This document shows positions 16,262-20,273 of a DNA stretch of 20,273 bases, in pieces (the first letter of the stretch is position 1; each line of letters starts with the position of its first letter). Origin of the DNA: Rickettsia typhi (GTDB lineage Bacteria; Pseudomonadota; Alphaproteobacteria; Rickettsiales; Rickettsiaceae); NCBI GenBank assembly GCA_945875975.1, contig CAMCMD010000022.1, positions 1 to 20,273 on the forward strand. Direction: 5' to 3'. A program made the translations under genes and the position numbers. A model generated the notes under the pieces. The model saw only the letters and a list, made by a program, of their open reading frames with translations, ran no database searches and had not been told where the DNA came from.

Positions 16262-16461
16262 AGTTTAAAGCTCATACAATACAAATAGTAATAATTATAT
16301 TTTTTAGAAATATTAAGAATGCAATGACAATCGTTAATTGGCAGATATAAGTGGAATTCTCGGAGTATTTTATTACTAGTAGCAAAACTTATCGCTTTTC
16401 CCAAAAAATGGTTTATATTTAAGCTGATCTTTAGAAGACTTAATTATGTTGAATCATTCTA

Positions 16462-19314
16462 ATGCAAAAAAAGAAATCAAAAGCTAAAAAGGTTGAACAG
16501 GTCAGAAATATACCTTCTGGCTGGGATACAACTGATGAGGATGAAATAAGACGTAGACGCATAAGGGCAGAATCTGAACAGATGCAAGTAACAAATCTTG
16601 ATCCTGGAATTGACTATTTCAGTAATTATAATGTGCATTCTGGTAGCAAGAACCAGTATGTTGTTGAGGTTCGTTCATTGCTCGAACGTGTTAATAGTTG
16701 CTCATGCACGGATTATGATACTAATGGTCTTGGCACGTGCAAACATATTGAAAAAGTACTTCTTATGCTTAAAAAGAAGGGAAAAGGTAAATTCCAAAAA
16801 GCAGCAAAAGCAGAAAGTACCCAAGTAGAAATATATGTTAATCCTGAAAATAACAAAATTAATATTTCCTGGGCTAATGAGCAAAAGGCAGATTCTGAAA
16901 TATATAAGTTATTAAATGATTTTTTTTCTGCTGATGGAAGTTTAATTGCTGATATGAGCATTGCTATTCCTGTTATTGAGCGTTTAATCAATAGCTCCGC
17001 TGAGTCTATACAAAAAAACATAAGGTTATCTCATAGAGTTAAACTTGCCTTAGACAATAGTAGTGATTTCCTGCAAAAACAAACAGCGAGAGATTTTTTC
17101 CTGCAGGATGTTGCAGCAGGAAAAAGCAATTTGGATATAATGAAACTACCATTATATGACTACCAGAAACATGGAATGTTGCATCTTGCCTTTTCCCAAA
17201 AGGCAATGCTGGGAGACGAAATGGGGTTAGGGAAGACAGTACAAGCAATTGCAGCTTGTGAATTACTAAGGCGAATAAGAGGAATCAGAAAGGTTCTGGT
17301 TGTTTCACCAACATCACTTAAAGCAGAATGGGAAGAGCAAATTGTTAAATTTGTAGATTTACCATCGATTATAGTATACGGAAATAAACATATCAGGCTG
17401 CATCAATATCAAAATGATACTTTTTTCTATTTAGTTAATTACGAACAGATATTACGTGATCATGATCATATACAGCGCATCATTGCTCCGGATGTTATTA
17501 TTCTTGATGAAGCGCAAAGAATAAAGAACTGGCAAACAAAAACAGCAATGGCAATTAAAAAGTTACACAGTCATTATGCATTTGTATTAACTGGCACACC
17601 CATTGAAAATCGTATTGACGATATTTATTCAATAATGCAATTTCTTGATCCTAGGCTCTTTGGTTCCCTGTTTAGATTTAACAGGCAATTTTACCGCCTT
17701 GATGAAAAAGGCAAACCAATTGCCTATAAGAACCTGGATGTTCTACATGAGAAATTAAAACCAGTTTTATTACGACGTTTAAAATGTGATGTGGAAGGAC
17801 AGTTACCGGAAAGGATAGTGAATAATTATTTTGTTCCAATGAGTGAGGAGCAAAATGAACGTTATGCAGATTATGAACATATTGTAGCGCGCCTTGCAGC
17901 AACAGCTAAAAAACGTCCATTGCTTAAAGAGGAATTTGAACGTCTGCAGCAAGCTCTAGCTAGTATGCGTATGTTATGTGATACGCCTTATATTCTTGAT
18001 GAAGAATGTCGTATTTGTCCTAAACTTCATGAGCTTGAGAATCTACTTGGGGAATTATTTCAAGACAAAGATACTAAAATAATTATTTTTTCCGAATGGA
18101 TCAGGATGCTTATGTAGGTACGTGAATTGCTTGAAAACATGGGAATAAAATTTGCCTGGCATACTGGTGATGTGGACCAAAAGAAAAGACGTGATGAAAT
18201 TAACTATTTTAAGAATGATGAACAATGTAAGGTATTTTTATCAACAGATTCAGGTAGTGTTGGATTAAATTTACAGGTTGCTAATGTTGTAATTAATTTA
18301 GATTTACCATGGAATCCTGCCAGACTTGAACAGCGTATTGCTCGTGCCTGGAGGAAACATCAAAGAAAAACTGTACAGATAATTAATTTAATTAGTGAAA
18401 ATACTATAGAGCATCGTATGATCGGGTTATTAAACCTCAAACGATCCCTTGCTGATAGTGTTCTGGATTCAGGTGATAGTACTGAAGTAGAAATACCATC
18501 AGGGCGTGCATCATTGATGAATAACTTAAATGAAATTATTGGTCATACAATATTACCTGCAAACAAAATAGAACTATTTGATAAGGCTAAAGCAAAAGAT
18601 ACTGATCCAATTAGTCAATTAAAAGACGAAATAATATCCCGCTTTAAATCGCGTCTTTATAGGCTTGAAACTTATCAAGGTGCAAACGGTAGGCAAACAA
18701 TTTTAGCTATAATTGACGGTGAACCAAAACATCCACACCAGCAAATACAGAACATTATTAATAGATTGGGACAACAAGGAATATTAGAATTGGAAGTATT
18801 GGACAGAGTAACATATGAAACAATACAGAAATTATCAGGTGCTAGTATTTTATCTTTCAACCAGGAAAATAACATAAATCTGTATCAATCTCACATCAAG
18901 ATGGTTTCAATCTGCGCGGAAGAAAAAAAACGCTTAAAAGCAGCTCAGAAATATTTGGAACAGACTGAGCGGAAACAGAATTTAACTGCTATCTTAATAG
19001 AAAATGAGTTTTATGACGAAGCAATAATCCCAATGCATGAGGTTTTTGAATTATCATTGAAATCATTTGCAACTTTTTTAGATTGCACAGTAGATGATAA
19101 TGAAAATATTTCTCTGGAGATTTTGCATAATAGATTAACAGGTAAATCTGGATTGCCTGACTACACTGTTAACTTGGCAAAAATATTGCGAAATACAAAG
19201 AGCAATGTTCCATTTAATGAAGAAACAGCAAAAAGCTTATTGAGTTCAGTACAAAATATTGCTCAAATTACTCAAAAAATACTTGATAAATCTGCTCTAG
19301 AGCATGATCTCTGA
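16462..19314 (+). pseudogene. SWIM zinc-finger SNF2-family helicase of the TOTE locus, interrupted by TAG
   Basis: The gene spans about 950 codons with one in-frame TAG (18115-18117, codon 552). The first part has a SWIM zinc finger (CSCTDY...GTCKHIEKVL, Cys80, Cys82, Cys93, His95). It continues with the SNF2 ATPase core: LGDEMGLGKTVQAI (251-263), ILDEAQRIKN (347-356), LTGTPIEN. After the stop the same frame continues VRELLENMGIKFAWHTG and the second core half, STDSGSVGLNLQ and RLEQRIARAWRKHQ, then a long helical C-terminal region. The expected codon at the stop is CAG or a neighbour. Product from the first part alone would lack helicase lobe 2. It lies 200 nt after the primase-helicase gene in the same direction, as partner genes in this system do. 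I see no strong ribosome site. Confidence 0.85.
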
Positions 19315-19503
19315 CGTGACTTTGAATTAATTATAAAAGACTGGCCGCAAGCGATCGGGTTTCAAAACGAGTTTAGTTGTTTTAATTATTTATTTTCATT
19401 GATTGCTTATAAAAAAAACAATAAGTTAAATCTAAATAGTCCTCCCAATCAAAAGTCCTGTATAGCAATAAATAACTGGGTTATGAGGATAAAAACAGTT
19501 GTA

Positions 19504-19550
19504 AAATCCATAAGAAAAAACTACTATAAGTAGATAAAACTTATGGATTT
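19504..19550. repeat. Perfect 11-bp inverted repeat (aaatccataag/cttatggattt)
   Basis: The arms at 19504-19514 and 19540-19550 are exact reverse complements around a 25-nt spacer, which itself contains ctac/gtag. The right arm covers the ATG of the transposase fragment that follows. The core ccataag/cttatgg recurs as another inverted pair at 19702-19708 and 19722-19728. It could be a hairpin at an IS boundary. Confidence 0.55.
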
Positions 19551-19686
19551 AAGAAATTTTATACTGATTGACAATATTACAAAATCACAACAACAAAGCA
19601 AACTTTTTGGATATAAACTTTCTGAAGAATTGAATAGGAAGAATAAATTGTACCAATTGAGAGAGTTAATAAATTGGGATGATTGA
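19543..19686 (+). pseudogene. N-terminal fragment of an IS5/IS1182-like transposase
   Basis: The 47-codon frame starts MDLRNFILIDN and contains SKLFGYKLSEELNRKNKLY followed by QLRELINWDD and a TGA. The 'lf...l.e.ln.knpLYkLa..IdW' pattern is typical of the N-terminus of IS5/IS1182-type DDE transposases. Everything downstream is missing. The frame stays open after the TGA into the next element, which appears accidental. Confidence 0.5.
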
Positions 19687-19791
19687 GAAAAATGTAAGCG
19701 TCTTATGGAGCTTTCAATTACCCATAAGTTAAAAAATAATAGAAAGGCGGCAAAGATTTTGCGTATAATGGGTGCCAAAAATAGGACAAAA

Positions 19792-20273
19792 ATGGAGCAA
19801 AGTACAACAGTAAGTAACAATAGCCATAGAAACTGGGTAGATAAAGATAGTGAGGGAAGTGTTTTTAAAGATAAGCGTTTACAGCAACGCTTCAGGAAAT
19901 TACTTGAACAAATATGGAATGGCGTAGGACAGACTATACCATTTGCCTGTCAAGATTGGGCAAATACTAAAGCTGCATATAGATTTCTGTCAAATGATAA
20001 TGTCAGTGAAAAAGAGATTTTAGATGGACACTTCAATGCTACAAAAGAACGTATAACTGCGTTCGATAAAGGCATGATACTTGTGCTGCAAGATACCACT
20101 GAATTTTCATATGCCAGTACAAATCCAGATAAAATCGGCTGGACTACGAATCTTCAAATTGGTAGAGATATGGTAGGCAAGCCTATTCTACATAAAAAAT
20201 GCGGTATTCTGATGCATTCAAGTTTGGCTGTCCCTGATAGCGGGCTTCCTTTAGGTCTTTGTGCTATCAAGTT
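19792..20273 (+). CDS. IS4-family (Tn5/IS50-like) transposase, 5' part (runs off the right edge)
   Basis: The frame is open from the ATG at 19792 to the edge (160 codons). It begins with the Tn5-type DNA-binding domain: WVDKDSEGSVFKDKRLQQRF, IPFACQDWANTKAAYRFLSN and EILDGHFNATKERI. Then comes MILVLQDTTEFSY, containing the first catalytic Asp, and NLQIGRDMVGKPILHKKCGI. The start is chosen for an agga ribosome site 6 nt upstream; an in-frame ATG at 19768 would add 8 residues. No lesion appears in the visible part, so the element may be intact. Confidence 0.85.
   Translation, partial: MEQSTTVSNNSHRNWVDKDSEGSVFKDKRLQQRFRKLLEQIWNGVGQTIPFACQDWANTKAAYRFLSNDNVSEKEILDGHFNATKERITAFDKGMILVLQDTTEFSYASTNPDKIGWTTNLQIGRDMVGKPILHKKCGILMHSSLAVPDSGLPLGLCAIK

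Noticed and set aside
4304..18117. Possible stop-codon reassignment (TGA or TAG as sense)
   Set aside because: Both TGA and TAG interrupt genes, other genes end normally with these codons, and frameshifts occur in the same genes; decay or artefact is simpler.
19524..19820. 98-aa hydrophobic minus-strand frame
   Set aside because: It is antisense to the IS5/IS1182-like fragment and the start of the IS4-family transposase, so it is a shadow of AT-rich coding sequence.
1..20273. CRISPR arrays, rRNA or tandem iterons
   Set aside because: No regularly spaced direct repeats or rRNA-like conserved sequence were found on reading the whole window.

Overview
The window is AT-rich and gene-sparse for a bacterium. 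It is littered with broken genes, partial insertion sequences and toxin-antitoxin (TA) remnants, and it carries an ankyrin-repeat gene. Several genes have good Shine-Dalgarno sequences (aaggag, aggaga), and translation follows the standard code. Together this suggests an intracellular proteobacterial symbiont, most likely of the Rickettsiales, or possibly a plasmid or integrated element of one. That placement is an inference from gene content; no ribosomal or other phylogenetic marker is present.

Left part (1-1730): the 3' end of an IS256-family element abuts a truncated, frameshifted ankyrin gene. Next come a small unknown gene and an apparently intact ParD-like/RelE-like TA pair, all on the minus strand. 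An AT-rich stretch of about 800 bp without genes (1729-2525) follows. It holds inverted repeats and a plausible promoter for the next gene.

Middle-left (2526-7111): a plus-strand cluster encodes a 76-aa unknown protein overlapping a ParB-like protein, an HU-like protein, a decayed NfeD-like membrane protein, a small membrane protein with an in-frame TGA, a membrane-anchored unknown protein, and a second ParB-like paralogue. No ParA is visible. A convergent multi-pass membrane protein ends the block. A 20-bp sequence at 1176 recurs in inverted orientation at 7260, so the two copies bracket the cluster.

Middle-right (7112-12975, all minus): a multiply frameshifted alpha/beta hydrolase pseudogene, an AbiE type IV TA pair whose toxin gene has an in-frame TAG, an intact CDF cation-efflux protein with an N-terminal extension, a fragment resembling the C-terminus of a choline-kinase-like phosphotransferase, and a collapsed HigB/HigA pair.

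Right part (12976-20273, plus): a 60-bp nested palindrome, a small conserved-looking gene, a scrap of IS1380-type transposase, and then a two-gene TOTE-type conflict locus. Its first gene encodes a coiled coil, zinc cluster, archaeo-eukaryotic primase and superfamily II helicase; its second encodes a SWIM zinc finger and SNF2 helicase. Both genes are complete in extent but interrupted: TGA plus a 1-nt frameshift in the first, TAG in the second. The window ends in a scrap of an IS5/IS1182-like transposase followed by the 5' part of an IS4-family (Tn5-like) transposase that runs off the edge.

Overall this looks like an accessory region where defence, TA and maintenance modules were acquired and are now decaying. 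The best candidates for functional genes are the ParD-like/RelE pair, the two ParB-like proteins, HU, the CDF transporter and AbiEi.
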